Assembly: GCA_964434865.1 (NCBI GenBank) | Contig: CAYSWV010000023.1 | Location: 8,183-72,182, forward strand | Origin: CAYSWV01 sp964434865 | GTDB lineage: Bacteria > Cyanobacteriota > Cyanobacteriia > Thermostichales > Thermostichaceae | Direction of reading: 5' to 3' | Length of the DNA stretch: 64,000 nucleotides | Part shown: positions 30,505-38,732 of the stretch, piece by piece | How positions within the stretch are numbered: the first letter of the stretch is position 1 | Layout of the letters: each line of letters starts with the position of its first letter | Translations under genes and position numbers: made by a program | The notes under the pieces: generated by a model | The model's input: the letters and a program-made list of their open reading frames with translations, nothing else | Database searches by the model: none | Told to the model about the DNA's origin: nothing

Positions 30505-31977
30505 ATGGAAAGAAAGACTGTTGATGCCAAAAAGGCTGTAGCGCAGATGGTTCTTCTGGTCCGAACAGCTGAAGACTATATCCAAGAATTGGTTGATGAG
30601 GAACTCTATGATCGCAGAGGACTCCCTAGACCTTATGCAACAGCCTCCGCAGCTCCAGAGCCGGATTTAGAGCAACTGATGGTTCAGTCGAAGCCCATTT
30701 CGGAACGATTGAAGCCAGGACTTGAACCCCAGAGGCCAGTAGCTTTCTCTCACACAACCTCACACTCTCACACAACCTCACACTCTCACACAACCTCACA
30801 AAGGTTAGAACTGGATCCCAAAAGACTACTTGATTCAGACTTACCCCTTGAAAACGTGAAGGGATTTATCCTCTGTGTCAGTCCAGTGGGCAAAAGCAAC
30901 CTACTTTGTCAAATTCTTCAAACGACGAATCTTATAGGGTATCCTGAACAAGCGTTGGCGCGAGTGTCTCATGGTTTGGCTAAGAGTGCTCTTGATAAAG
31001 GGAGTCTAGTTGAGGTCTTAAAGCAACTGCCTCAAGTGTGTGCTAGCGCTAACGGTGTGTTTGGAATTAAACTGCCATGGCCTCAGATTCAACAAATTGT
31101 GGCTGATTGCCAGCAAATACCTGAACTAGCCCCTCTAAACCCCCATCAATTGTTGATGAGATTTTTCCCTCATTTAAAATATGTTTGGATTCGTGACCGG
31201 GATCTTGAAGCGCAAGTTGTGTCTTGGACCATAGCTGAACAAGCAGAACAATCATTATCTCGATTAGGACAACATGACTCAGGGCCCAAATTTAACTACT
31301 ATCAACTTTACGATACTTACTCAATGTCAGCTCATTTTGATCAACAATGGGCGCATTATTTTGAGAATCATCACATTCAACCGCTGGAACTTTATTGTGA
31401 AGACTTTATTGAAGCTGCAACCCCCCATGTCCATAGGGTATTAGATTTTCTAAATATTGAGTATCCACCCAGCTTGACTGTTGACGATCCAGATATTGAC
31501 TCGTATGAAAGTGAGCACTATCAGGAATGGCTTGACATGTTTCACCAGTTCCGTCATGAAGAACCTTACTGTAACTATGCTTCTATGTTTGAGATCCAAG
31601 CAATGCTGCAAGCCAAGGAATTTCAAAAATTTATGGCAATTGCTCGTGATTATCCTCAAGACGCCCAATCCTTTTATAACGTCAAACTCATCAGTTTCAA
31701 AATCAAGTCAAGTGCTAACAATTATGACCCAACCGAACTGGAAAAGGAATTAGCCACTGCTATTGCTCATTCACCATCAAGACCTGAAGCCTTTGCTCAT
31801 CGGTCTCTACTCCGTTGTCGACAAGGCCTCCTACAAGAAGCTAGGCTAGATTTAGCCTCCGCAGAAGCTAAACTTAGAGGTGTAACAACTCCAGGAACCC
31901 ATGTCATCGAAGCTCTAATTCAGAGTGCTAAGCAAACGATCGCTCAACTCAGTGAAACCCAATCTCTGTCTTCCTGA
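30505..31977 (+). CDS. Stf0-like sulfotransferase with C-terminal extension
   Basis: 490 residues. The segment GFILCVSPVGKSNLLCQIL...GYPEQAL follows the Stf0 pattern (trehalose 2-sulfotransferase type, usually CSTPRSGSTLLCE..), whose loop binds the phosphosulfate of PAPS; here the usual RSGST is replaced by VGKSN. Later blocks FGIKLPW, LKYVWIRDRDLEAQVVSWTIAEQ and YCEDFIEAATPHVHRVLDFLNI match the family's substrate and 3'-phosphate binding region. The N-terminal 115 residues are linker-like and contain three exact SHTTSH repeats encoded by 18-base units at 30747-30800. The last 130 residues are helical, TPR-like. Product is likely a sulfated glycan or lipid. Confidence 0.72.
   Translation: MERKTVDAKKAVAQMVLLVRTAEDYIQELVDEELYDRRGLPRPYATASAAPEPDLEQLMVQSKPISERLKPGLEPQRPVAFSHTTSHSHTTSHSHTTSQRLELDPKRLLDSDLPLENVKGFILCVSPVGKSNLLCQILQTTNLIGYPEQALARVSHGLAKSALDKGSLVEVLKQLPQVCASANGVFGIKLPWPQIQQIVADCQQIPELAPLNPHQLLMRFFPHLKYVWIRDRDLEAQVVSWTIAEQAEQSLSRLGQHDSGPKFNYYQLYDTYSMSAHFDQQWAHYFENHHIQPLELYCEDFIEAATPHVHRVLDFLNIEYPPSLTVDDPDIDSYESEHYQEWLDMFHQFRHEEPYCNYASMFEIQAMLQAKEFQKFMAIARDYPQDAQSFYNVKLISFKIKSSANNYDPTELEKELATAIAHSPSRPEAFAHRSLLRCRQGLLQEARLDLASAEAKLRGVTTPGTHVIEALIQSAKQTIAQLSETQSLSS
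30747..30800 (+). repeat. Three exact 18-bp tandem repeats inside the sulfotransferase gene
   Basis: Unit CTCTCACACAACCTCACA at 30747-30764, 30765-30782 and 30783-30800 without a mismatch. In frame it codes for Ser-His-Thr-Thr repeats in the linker, so copy-number change would alter linker length by six residues without a frameshift. Confidence 0.95.
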
Positions 31978-32013
31978 AAAAACAGCTATATTGTCGGCTG
32001 TAGCTGATCACGT

Positions 32014-33393
32014 TCAAAGATCCCCCTCAAAAGCGATCAACTCAGTCACTTGGATCCCTTGTCCCCAGTGAGCAATCCCAATGCGGTGAATCTCACCCTG
32101 CAAGAGACGATGACGGGATAGCTGCCAAACTGGTTCATTATTTCCATCAGGCCATACTTTCATCCAAAGCATTCCTGTTGAGGCTGATCCTTTCAATTTA
32201 AGCGTCATCCAGCCTGGTTGAAAGATAAATGGAATTCGAATGCCTAGATCAACTGAATTTGAAACAGCTCGAGATGTCGAGGCTATGTAAATATGATTCC
32301 GGTGAAAGGGATCAGTACCATAGGCTAAAGTTGCTTGATAGTCATACGTCGGGGTTCCAATGACTAGGGCAACGCTATCCTCAGATCCGATCCCTCCTTT
32401 AGGAATTAAGACTCTACTGCTCACTGTAAACTCACCTTGCAACTTGAGGGATCGATACAGCCCATGACTACCGGCTAGATTCCGGTTTAAGGCTTTAACG
32501 GATCGTTTGAGTAATCCCAATCGGTCTGACGAGACTCGCCCTCCTAGTTGCACCGTTTGTTGCTCGGAGCACCAAGCCACCTCACCCACACAGGTATAAG
32601 TTTTTAGGCTATTGGCATTAAAGTAGTCAACAAAAGCACGGAGGCAATGGCCTCGAATCCCACCTTGTTGCCAGGTTGCGGCTGCAATTCCCAGTGTTTG
32701 GTTACCTTGTACCACTTGTCCCGTCATCAGATCACGGTAGTACAGCAACCAGCCCGCTGTTTCTGAACGGGTGTAGCCATAGAGATGGGATCCATCAGCA
32801 TCGTGGGTGGGAAGAGCACAGCCTTGAGTGCGATAATAAGCAGCTACACCATGCAACCACTCATGTAACCAGGGTTCGCCAATCGTAGGGATCTCCCAGG
32901 CCTGATCTCGAGCAGGGATCAGAGTAGCATAGGTAGCCCCATACGTTCTCTCGTAGCCACCTGAGGCTAGGCCCCAGCCCCCAGTAGGGATCTGCAACCC
33001 TCGTTTATAGTTACTCTGTGGCCACAGGATCATCACTGAGTCATAGGCTCCAGAAGATACATACGTCTCTAACTCAGGTTGGGTATCTTCTGGAGAAATC
33101 CAGTACAGCTTCTCATTTAAATGGCTCAGGGAGGTCAGAGGCCGGTCAATGTAGACTACATCATAAAGAACTAGGGTTTGCTGATCGGAGCAATCATAGA
33201 CTAGGCCTGGAAATCGTCTAAAAGCCCAGGTTGCTTTGGCCTCTTCATGCTTATAGAGACTATGGCAAAGATAGCTGGTCCGATCATAGGTATCAATGAA
33301 ACTAACATCAATATGGCGATAAATTAAGTACAGAACTTTCCAGATCGAAATCGGGTCAGGGCGGTTGTCCTGTGAGCAAATGGAATAAGTCAT
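32014..33393 (-). CDS. Putative zinc-metalloprotease-like protein with C-terminal beta-sandwich
   Basis: 459 residues, no signal peptide. Residues 177-181 are HEWLH, an HEXXH zinc motif, in PWLHEWLHGVAAYY; HDADGSHLYGY about 20 residues later offers His/Asp as third ligand. The segment from about 290 (VSSRVLIPKGGIGSED...) to the end alternates strands and carries HIYIASTSRAVSNSVDLGIRIP and WMTLKLKG, as in concanavalin-like (LamG-type) domains. I cannot assign a family. It converges with the sulfotransferase gene (36 bp between stops). Could be a cell-surface or secreted glycan-associated enzyme exported by a non-classical route. Confidence 0.7.
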   Translation of the reverse strand: MTYSICSQDNRPDPISIWKVLYLIYRHIDVSFIDTYDRTSYLCHSLYKHEEAKATWAFRRFPGLVYDCSDQQTLVLYDVVYIDRPLTSLSHLNEKLYWISPEDTQPELETYVSSGAYDSVMILWPQSNYKRGLQIPTGGWGLASGGYERTYGATYATLIPARDQAWEIPTIGEPWLHEWLHGVAAYYRTQGCALPTHDADGSHLYGYTRSETAGWLLYYRDLMTGQVVQGNQTLGIAAATWQQGGIRGHCLRAFVDYFNANSLKTYTCVGEVAWCSEQQTVQLGGRVSSDRLGLLKRSVKALNRNLAGSHGLYRSLKLQGEFTVSSRVLIPKGGIGSEDSVALVIGTPTYDYQATLAYGTDPFHRNHIYIASTSRAVSNSVDLGIRIPFIFQPGWMTLKLKGSASTGMLWMKVWPDGNNEPVWQLSRHRLLQGEIHRIGIAHWGQGIQVTELIAFEGDL

Positions 33394-33576
33394 AAGTCAT
33401 CAGGGGAGATCAGCTATCCGATCGGGAGGCACTCATTGTCAATAGTAAACCCCATCGTAGCTCATAGGTTGAACGTGAATCCCATCTCAGCTCACCCTAA
33501 CTCATACTCATTGACGTAGGGTCAGGTGCTCAGATTTGAGCTTAAATTTGATTCATCAACGCTGTAGTCAAGGTTT

Positions 33577-34299
33577 ATGGTTGCCCTTTCTTCACTTGAG
33601 ACTCACCAGGCTTACTTACGTTCTAAGGCTGACGGTCTGCATCTTTACTTGCCCACTTCTGAGGTAACTTGGGACGATCTCTGGCATCATCTCAAGTGGC
33701 ACTTACAAGCTCATCGTCCATTTTGGCAACGGGGCTGTAGTTTGACCCTATGGGCAGACGATCGGCTTTTGAGTACCGCTGAATTGCAGGCCATTGCAAC
33801 CTTGGTCAATCAGCATCAACTGACTCTACGCTGTGTCCAGACTCGGCATCGATCGACAGCAGTCGCAGCCGCCCAGTTAGGCTATTCGGTGCAACAAGCA
33901 CTCCCTTTGACACCAGTGTCCCCACCTGAAGCTCAAGACTTGCCCCTATATTTAGATACTACTGTTCGCTCTGGGGTTGAGGTTCGGCATCGCGGATCGG
34001 TGATCGTCTTGGGAGATGTCAACCCTGGAGGACAGGTGATTGCTAGCGGCGATGTTGTGATCCTAGGTCGACTGAAAGGCGTGGCTCATGCAGGCTATCC
34101 TAAAGATCCGCAACATGTGATTGTGGCTCTGTATATGGAACCCATGCAATTGCGTATTGCCGATCAAGTAGCCCGCCCCCCCGAAGATAATCCTGATTAT
34201 CCAGTAGCTGAAGTCGCCTATCTTAAAGATCAAGTCATTTGCATTGCTGGGCTGCAGGATTATCTCTCTGTATATCGCAACGAGAAAGAACAGGTATGA
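33577..34299 (+). CDS. minC: Septum site-determining protein MinC
   Basis: 240 residues. N-terminal domain to about 110, then the C-terminal beta-helix with the typical RSGVEVRHRGSVIVLGDVNPGG and VVILGRLKGVAHAGYPKD repeats that bind FtsZ and MinD. It blocks FtsZ polymerisation away from mid-cell. Its last codons overlap the minD start (ATGA at 34296-34299), proving a shared transcript. Order minC-minD is the usual one in cyanobacteria; minE, normally next, is absent here. Confidence 0.95.
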   Translation: MVALSSLETHQAYLRSKADGLHLYLPTSEVTWDDLWHHLKWHLQAHRPFWQRGCSLTLWADDRLLSTAELQAIATLVNQHQLTLRCVQTRHRSTAVAAAQLGYSVQQALPLTPVSPPEAQDLPLYLDTTVRSGVEVRHRGSVIVLGDVNPGGQVIASGDVVILGRLKGVAHAGYPKDPQHVIVALYMEPMQLRIADQVARPPEDNPDYPVAEVAYLKDQVICIAGLQDYLSVYRNEKEQV

Positions 34300-35102
34300 G
34301 CCGTGTGATTGTGATTACCTCCGGTAAAGGTGGAGTGGGGAAAACCACGATCACTGCCAATTTGGGGACCGCTCTGGCCTGCATGGATAAAACTGTTGTG
34401 TTGGTGGATGCTGATTTTGGCTTGCGCAATCTTGATTTACTGCTGGGTTTAGAAAACCGGATTGTTTACAACGCACTCGATGTTATCAAAGGCGACTGCC
34501 GCTTAGAGCAAGCTCTCATTAAAGATAAGCGGACTCGAAAGCTTGATCTACTGGCGGCTGCCCAAACTCGCACGAAAGCAGCGGTCACCACTGCAGAAAT
34601 GGCCAAACTTATCAAGCAATTGATCACTCGATACGATTATGTGTTGATCGATTGTCCAGCTGGAATTGAGCAAGGGTTTCAAAATGCTGTTGTTGGGGCT
34701 AAAGAAGCCATCGTGGTGACCACACCCGAACTTACCGCAACCCGCGACGCGGATCGGGTCATTGGCTTGTTAGAAGCAGCCCAAGTCCGATCAACCCGTC
34801 TGGTGATTAATCGAGCTCGTCCTGATCTGATGGCTTCGGGCCAACTGATGTCGATCGCTCAAGTTAAAGATCTACTAGCGATTCCCTTACTGGGGGTAGT
34901 TCCTGAAGAACCTAGTATCTTGATCTCCAGTAACAAAGGGGAACCCATCGTTTTGGCTAAGCATCCTCCCCTAGCGGCTATGGCGATTCAAAATATTGCT
35001 GAACGATTACAAGGTAACTCTGTACCGCTGTTAGATCTAAATCACTTAGAGCCAGGGCTAATGGGCCGAATCAAAAAATTCTTTAGCCAAAAAGTGATTT
35101 AA
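34296..35102 (+). CDS. minD: Septum site-determining ATPase MinD
   Basis: 268 residues from ATG 34296. Deviant Walker A GKGGVGKTT (10-18), switch regions with DADFGLRNLDLLLGLENR and DCPAGIEQGF, and the C-terminal amphipathic helix GLMGRIKKFFSQKVI that anchors the ATP-bound dimer to the membrane. Activates MinC and is cycled off by MinE. The longer in-frame reading from 34239 belongs to the minC shadow and is rejected. Its stop overlaps by 4 bases the stop of the convergent gene at 35099. Confidence 0.97.
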   Translation: MSRVIVITSGKGGVGKTTITANLGTALACMDKTVVLVDADFGLRNLDLLLGLENRIVYNALDVIKGDCRLEQALIKDKRTRKLDLLAAAQTRTKAAVTTAEMAKLIKQLITRYDYVLIDCPAGIEQGFQNAVVGAKEAIVVTTPELTATRDADRVIGLLEAAQVRSTRLVINRARPDLMASGQLMSIAQVKDLLAIPLLGVVPEEPSILISSNKGEPIVLAKHPPLAAMAIQNIAERLQGNSVPLLDLNHLEPGLMGRIKKFFSQKVI

Positions 35103-35539
35103 TAGATTTCAAGCTGGGCTGGGTTAAAATCAAACTCTACTGAATCTCCGTAGGTAAGCTGCTCGATAAAAGTAGTTAAGATCTCTAGCGTGTCAGAGGT
35201 ATGAAAGTGCTCAGGCTTTGTGTCTGGATGAGGGTAGTACACTAAGCCTGGTTGGTGGCAATCACCGATCACAAGAGTGCAATCGAAAAATGAAAAGTCT
35301 TCAGCTGGGCTGACCGGAGACCATTTAACCTGTTTAAAGCTATAGCGGGCCTGTTTAACTTGATACCGATATGGCTTGATCGAGATATTGAGGGTCCCCG
35401 AGTAGTACTGACTCAAATCGAGGCCCTGCGAGCGGAAAAACGGCTTTTGGAGTTCAAGCGTACCTCGTGGAAATCTTGGATCATTAGCCTTACCAGAGGC
35501 GACTCCATACCCTTTAATAATAGTTGCACTCACCTTCAT
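35099..35539 (-). CDS. Small protein resembling CTP-dependent riboflavin kinase (DUF120) fold
   Basis: 146 residues. The N-terminus (IIKGYGVASGKANDPRFPRGTLELQKPFF) and the later YYSGTLNISIKPYRY resemble the DUF120 riboflavin-kinase-like barrel of archaea, where a glycine-rich G-x-V/A-x-S-G loop precedes a yPGTLNi strand. This is a pattern match by eye only. It sits in the position normally held by minE, on the opposite strand. Other possibilities: an unrelated small beta-barrel. Function not assignable. Confidence 0.6.
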   Translation of the reverse strand: MKVSATIIKGYGVASGKANDPRFPRGTLELQKPFFRSQGLDLSQYYSGTLNISIKPYRYQVKQARYSFKQVKWSPVSPAEDFSFFDCTLVIGDCHQPGLVYYPHPDTKPEHFHTSDTLEILTTFIEQLTYGDSVEFDFNPAQLEIY

Positions 35540-35587
35540 AAGGGTCTTAAAATCCTGAGATAGAGGTCATAAATTACATCAGGTCTC

Positions 35588-36331
35588 CTACTCAAGCGGT
35601 TCTAAACGATATCGGCTGAGCCACTTATCCAGTTCTTGTTCCTCTTCTTCCAGAAGTTGGGCATTGATCAAACCTCGTTGAAACGCAAGGCGAATGGCTC
35701 GTGCTCTTAAACTAAAGGTTGTGCCCCACTCATCACTTTCAATCTGATCATTGCTGACTTCAAGTTTGTCATATAAGTTACGTAGTCGGTTGGTAACGCC
35801 TCGACGAGAGAGAAAACGCCGGGCTGCTATAGCTTGATCAGTTAGGCCCAAGGCAATATCAATCAGCACTTCATACTCAGCATCACTTAAGCCAGTGATC
35901 TTGTTTTGTGAGCGCGAGTCAACCCCTCTGACTTCTCGATCAATGACACATTGTTCATCTTGAACCACAGCTTGGATGGCACTAATGAGTTTCTCATCGG
36001 TGCAGTTTTTGAGTAAATAGCCATACACGGTTTGCGGAGGCACAATTTTGTGAAGTTCTCGTACATAAACCTCATCAGCAAAATGCGACCAAAATACGAT
36101 CCGAGCATGAGGTCTTTCAGCCCAAACTTGTCGAGCGACATCAATACCTGTCATCTCTGGCATCCGAATATCCATAAGTAAGAAATCAGGCTGATGCTTT
36201 CGGGATAGCTCTAGAGCTTCGGTGCCATTGGAGGCCACATAAACCGGACCAAAAGCAGGTAAGTGCTTTTCCAGCAGTTGCTGCACGTACTGGCGGTAGA
36301 GGGCATCGTCTTCAGCTAATAGGGTACTCAC
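35588..36331 (-). CDS. NarL-type response regulator
   Basis: 247 residues from GTG 36331. Receiver 1-125 (LAEDD, phosphoacceptor D54 in LLMDIRMPEMTG, K128 region YLLKNC) and a LuxR-type helix-turn-helix about 148-200 (GLSDAEYEVLIDIALGLTDQAIAARRFLSRRGVTNRLRN). The HTH is unusual: the spacing and RRGV pattern differ from the common IAxxLxISxxTVxxHxxNI. An acidic tail follows (about 210-247). AGGAG stands about 18 bases upstream of the GTG. Possible partner of the orphan HisKA_3 kinase at 25692-26900; unproven. Confidence 0.85.
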   Translation of the reverse strand: MSTLLAEDDALYRQYVQQLLEKHLPAFGPVYVASNGTEALELSRKHQPDFLLMDIRMPEMTGIDVARQVWAERPHARIVFWSHFADEVYVRELHKIVPPQTVYGYLLKNCTDEKLISAIQAVVQDEQCVIDREVRGVDSRSQNKITGLSDAEYEVLIDIALGLTDQAIAARRFLSRRGVTNRLRNLYDKLEVSNDQIESDEWGTTFSLRARAIRLAFQRGLINAQLLEEEEQELDKWLSRYRLEPLE

Positions 36332-36805
36332 GCGGTTGTTAAATTAACTCTCCTACTAGAGATAATGAAAATTACGCAGAAACGCAAGACCTAAAATCGC
36401 AGATCTGAGCCAAGTTGAGCTACACGTCTAGATGATCCAGGACGACGTTGAATTTGAAAGCTGAGTATTTCCGGCCTATCCTCTGGACACCAAGAAGCCC
36501 TCATTGTAAGTCAAAGGTTGCTGCCTGGGAACAAACACCCTGGATTAAGATCAGGTCATCCTCAGTTAAGGGCTTAGTTAAAGGCTGGTTGCTTAGGTAG
36601 GTGTGATCAACAAACCCTATAAGGTCCGCAGCTCTCTGAAGGGATCTGATCAAAAAGGTGACATTAAGTATAGTTTTCACTTAAGGTTAGTCCTGGCTAG
36701 TTTCAATAAGTCTTGATCGTTATCCTATAGGTATTATTCATTTTTTAATGTTTCACGACACTGTAGGATATCTCATGTAGTTCGATTCAGGATATAGGTT
36801 CCTCA
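36332..36805. other. 474-bp intergenic region between divergent genes
   Basis: Separates the divergent regulator (36331, minus) and CphA2-like gene (36806, plus), so it must hold two promoters. No ORF, RNA gene or clear hairpin was recognised. An AT-rich zone (about 36735-36765) precedes the cphA2-like leader. No sure GTA-N8-TAC (NtcA) site was found. Confidence 0.4.
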
Positions 36806-38692
36806 ATGACTCGTGTCAATGCTCGGGTGGATGATACGTTTGATATTTTCAATCTGAAACACTACAGTGGCCCTAATCCCTATCTTGATACGGCTGCACT
36901 AGTCTTTGATTTTCGGTTGACCTATGATCCTATGTCTCGATCTATTCAGCACTACTTAGCTGTTGTAAGTCGAATATATCCGACACTGCGAGAGGGGAGT
37001 TATCTCTCAGTAGCTCATTTGTTCGGTCATGTGGTCACAGAAGTGAATCAGCTGGACATGGATCTTCACCTCACTAAATTCAGCTTGAAGATCTATACCG
37101 AGCAGATTCGAATTGCGATTCAAACGCTACATGGTCGCACCACACGCTCAGTGATTTACTTTGTTTGGGACTGGTTTGAAACTATTTCTAAAGGAGAAAA
37201 CTTTGACTTTGCCCCCCAGTTTGAAGAGCTGCAACAGACGTTTCGCAACTCGGTGTATGGCGGCCCGACGGTTTATGCCCTGATCCGTAAAGCCTACGAA
37301 CAGGGGATTCCCACCACCTATCTTTGGGATGAGCAGCTGGTTCAATATGGGTATGGTCGCAAGCAGGTACGGGGGGCCGGAACCACCTTTGATCGAGACA
37401 GCCGCCTGGACTCTGATTTCACCACACGCAAGGATGATTGTAAAGCCTTTCTGAGTGCTTTAGGGTTCCCAGTTCCAACAGGTGAAGTGGTTCGATCTCT
37501 CAAAGGCGCTAAAGCGATGGCAGAGGAGTTGGGTTATCCTGTTGCGCTCAAGCCTGTAACTGGCCATAAGGGCATCGGAGTTACGGCCAATATTCATAAT
37601 GCATTTGAACTCGAATTTGCCTATGATACTGCCCTAGCAGCGATCCCCCTCGATGAGCCTGTCTTGATCATTGTAGAAAAACACATGACCGGGACTGATT
37701 TTCGTCTTCTCTGTGTGGATGGTCATTTTGTCGCTGCTATTGAACGGCGCCCCCCTTTTATTATTGGGGATGGCCAGACAACCATTGAAACCTTAATTGA
37801 ACGTGAAAACACCAAAACTGAACGACTAGACACTCCAACCTCCCCTTTGGGCAAAATCATTATTGATGAAGCTTTGGAGCAGTACTTAGCTGAGCAAAGT
37901 TTGATGTTGACCAGTGTGCCCGACACAAACCAAAAGATCAACTTACGTAAAGTGGCTAATTTATCAGCAGGTGGGGTAAGCTACGATGCCACTCCAGATA
38001 TCCATCCTGACAATGTGGCTTTAGCTGAAGATATTGCACAACACTTTCGCTTAACCTGTCTAGGTATTGATGTCATTACCCGCACCCTATCTCGCTCCTG
38101 GCAGGATGGGCAATTGGGTATTATTGAAATCAATGCCGCTCCAGGTATTTTTATGCATTTAAAGCCAGCTGTTGGGCAAAGTACGGAGGTAACTGCGGCA
38201 ATCCTGGATACTTTTTTTCAGTCACCTGCTGATGCTCGCATTCCTATTATTACTTTTAATCAGCTGACAACTCCCTTATTAAAAACTGTGATTGAACAGC
38301 TACTCTATCATCATCCTGATTGGAAAGTAGGGGGGGTATGTCGAGAAAGTGTCTGGATCAACAGCGGGGAGAAGGTGTTACATCCAGACTATAACCAAAA
38401 TGTACATGCGTTACTTCGACACCCCAAGCTAGATCTTTTAGTTGTGGAATACTGGGAGGCTACGTTAGAAGCAGATGGTATGGCTTACCATGGTAGTAAT
38501 ATGGTCATTTTAGAAGATCCAACCAGTATTGAAATGATGTTAGTTCGAGATGTCTTAATCGATTCATCAGTGATTATTAAACGGGAGTCCGATATTTCAA
38601 TTCAATCCAGAGGATTAATGGATCAATTTCAATTAAGTTCGGGGGAGTCCTTTAGACAGATTTTTTTGCGTGAGATCACCCGGCAGTTCTAA
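36806..38692 (+). CDS. cphA2: CphA2-type cyanophycin synthetase
   Basis: 628 residues, about 250 shorter than CphA1. Domains: N-terminal cyanophycin-synthetase domain about 1-160, ATP-grasp about 205-470 (VALKPVTGHKGIGVT, IVEKHMTGTDFRLL, GIIEINAAPGIFMHLKP), and from 478 a stump of the Mur-ligase domain in which the P-loop GTNGKTT is FNQLTTP and the rest ends early. Loss of the second ATP site and C-terminal truncation are the hallmarks of CphA2, which joins beta-Asp-Arg dipeptides back into cyanophycin. No cphA1, cphB or iaaA is in the window. Monocistronic, divergent from the NarL-type regulator. Confidence 0.82.
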   Translation: MTRVNARVDDTFDIFNLKHYSGPNPYLDTAALVFDFRLTYDPMSRSIQHYLAVVSRIYPTLREGSYLSVAHLFGHVVTEVNQLDMDLHLTKFSLKIYTEQIRIAIQTLHGRTTRSVIYFVWDWFETISKGENFDFAPQFEELQQTFRNSVYGGPTVYALIRKAYEQGIPTTYLWDEQLVQYGYGRKQVRGAGTTFDRDSRLDSDFTTRKDDCKAFLSALGFPVPTGEVVRSLKGAKAMAEELGYPVALKPVTGHKGIGVTANIHNAFELEFAYDTALAAIPLDEPVLIIVEKHMTGTDFRLLCVDGHFVAAIERRPPFIIGDGQTTIETLIERENTKTERLDTPTSPLGKIIIDEALEQYLAEQSLMLTSVPDTNQKINLRKVANLSAGGVSYDATPDIHPDNVALAEDIAQHFRLTCLGIDVITRTLSRSWQDGQLGIIEINAAPGIFMHLKPAVGQSTEVTAAILDTFFQSPADARIPIITFNQLTTPLLKTVIEQLLYHHPDWKVGGVCRESVWINSGEKVLHPDYNQNVHALLRHPKLDLLVVEYWEATLEADGMAYHGSNMVILEDPTSIEMMLVRDVLIDSSVIIKRESDISIQSRGLMDQFQLSSGESFRQIFLREITRQF

Positions 38693-38732
38693 GCTGTTGA
38701 TAGATTCATCTGATCAATTCGTATGAGAGATC

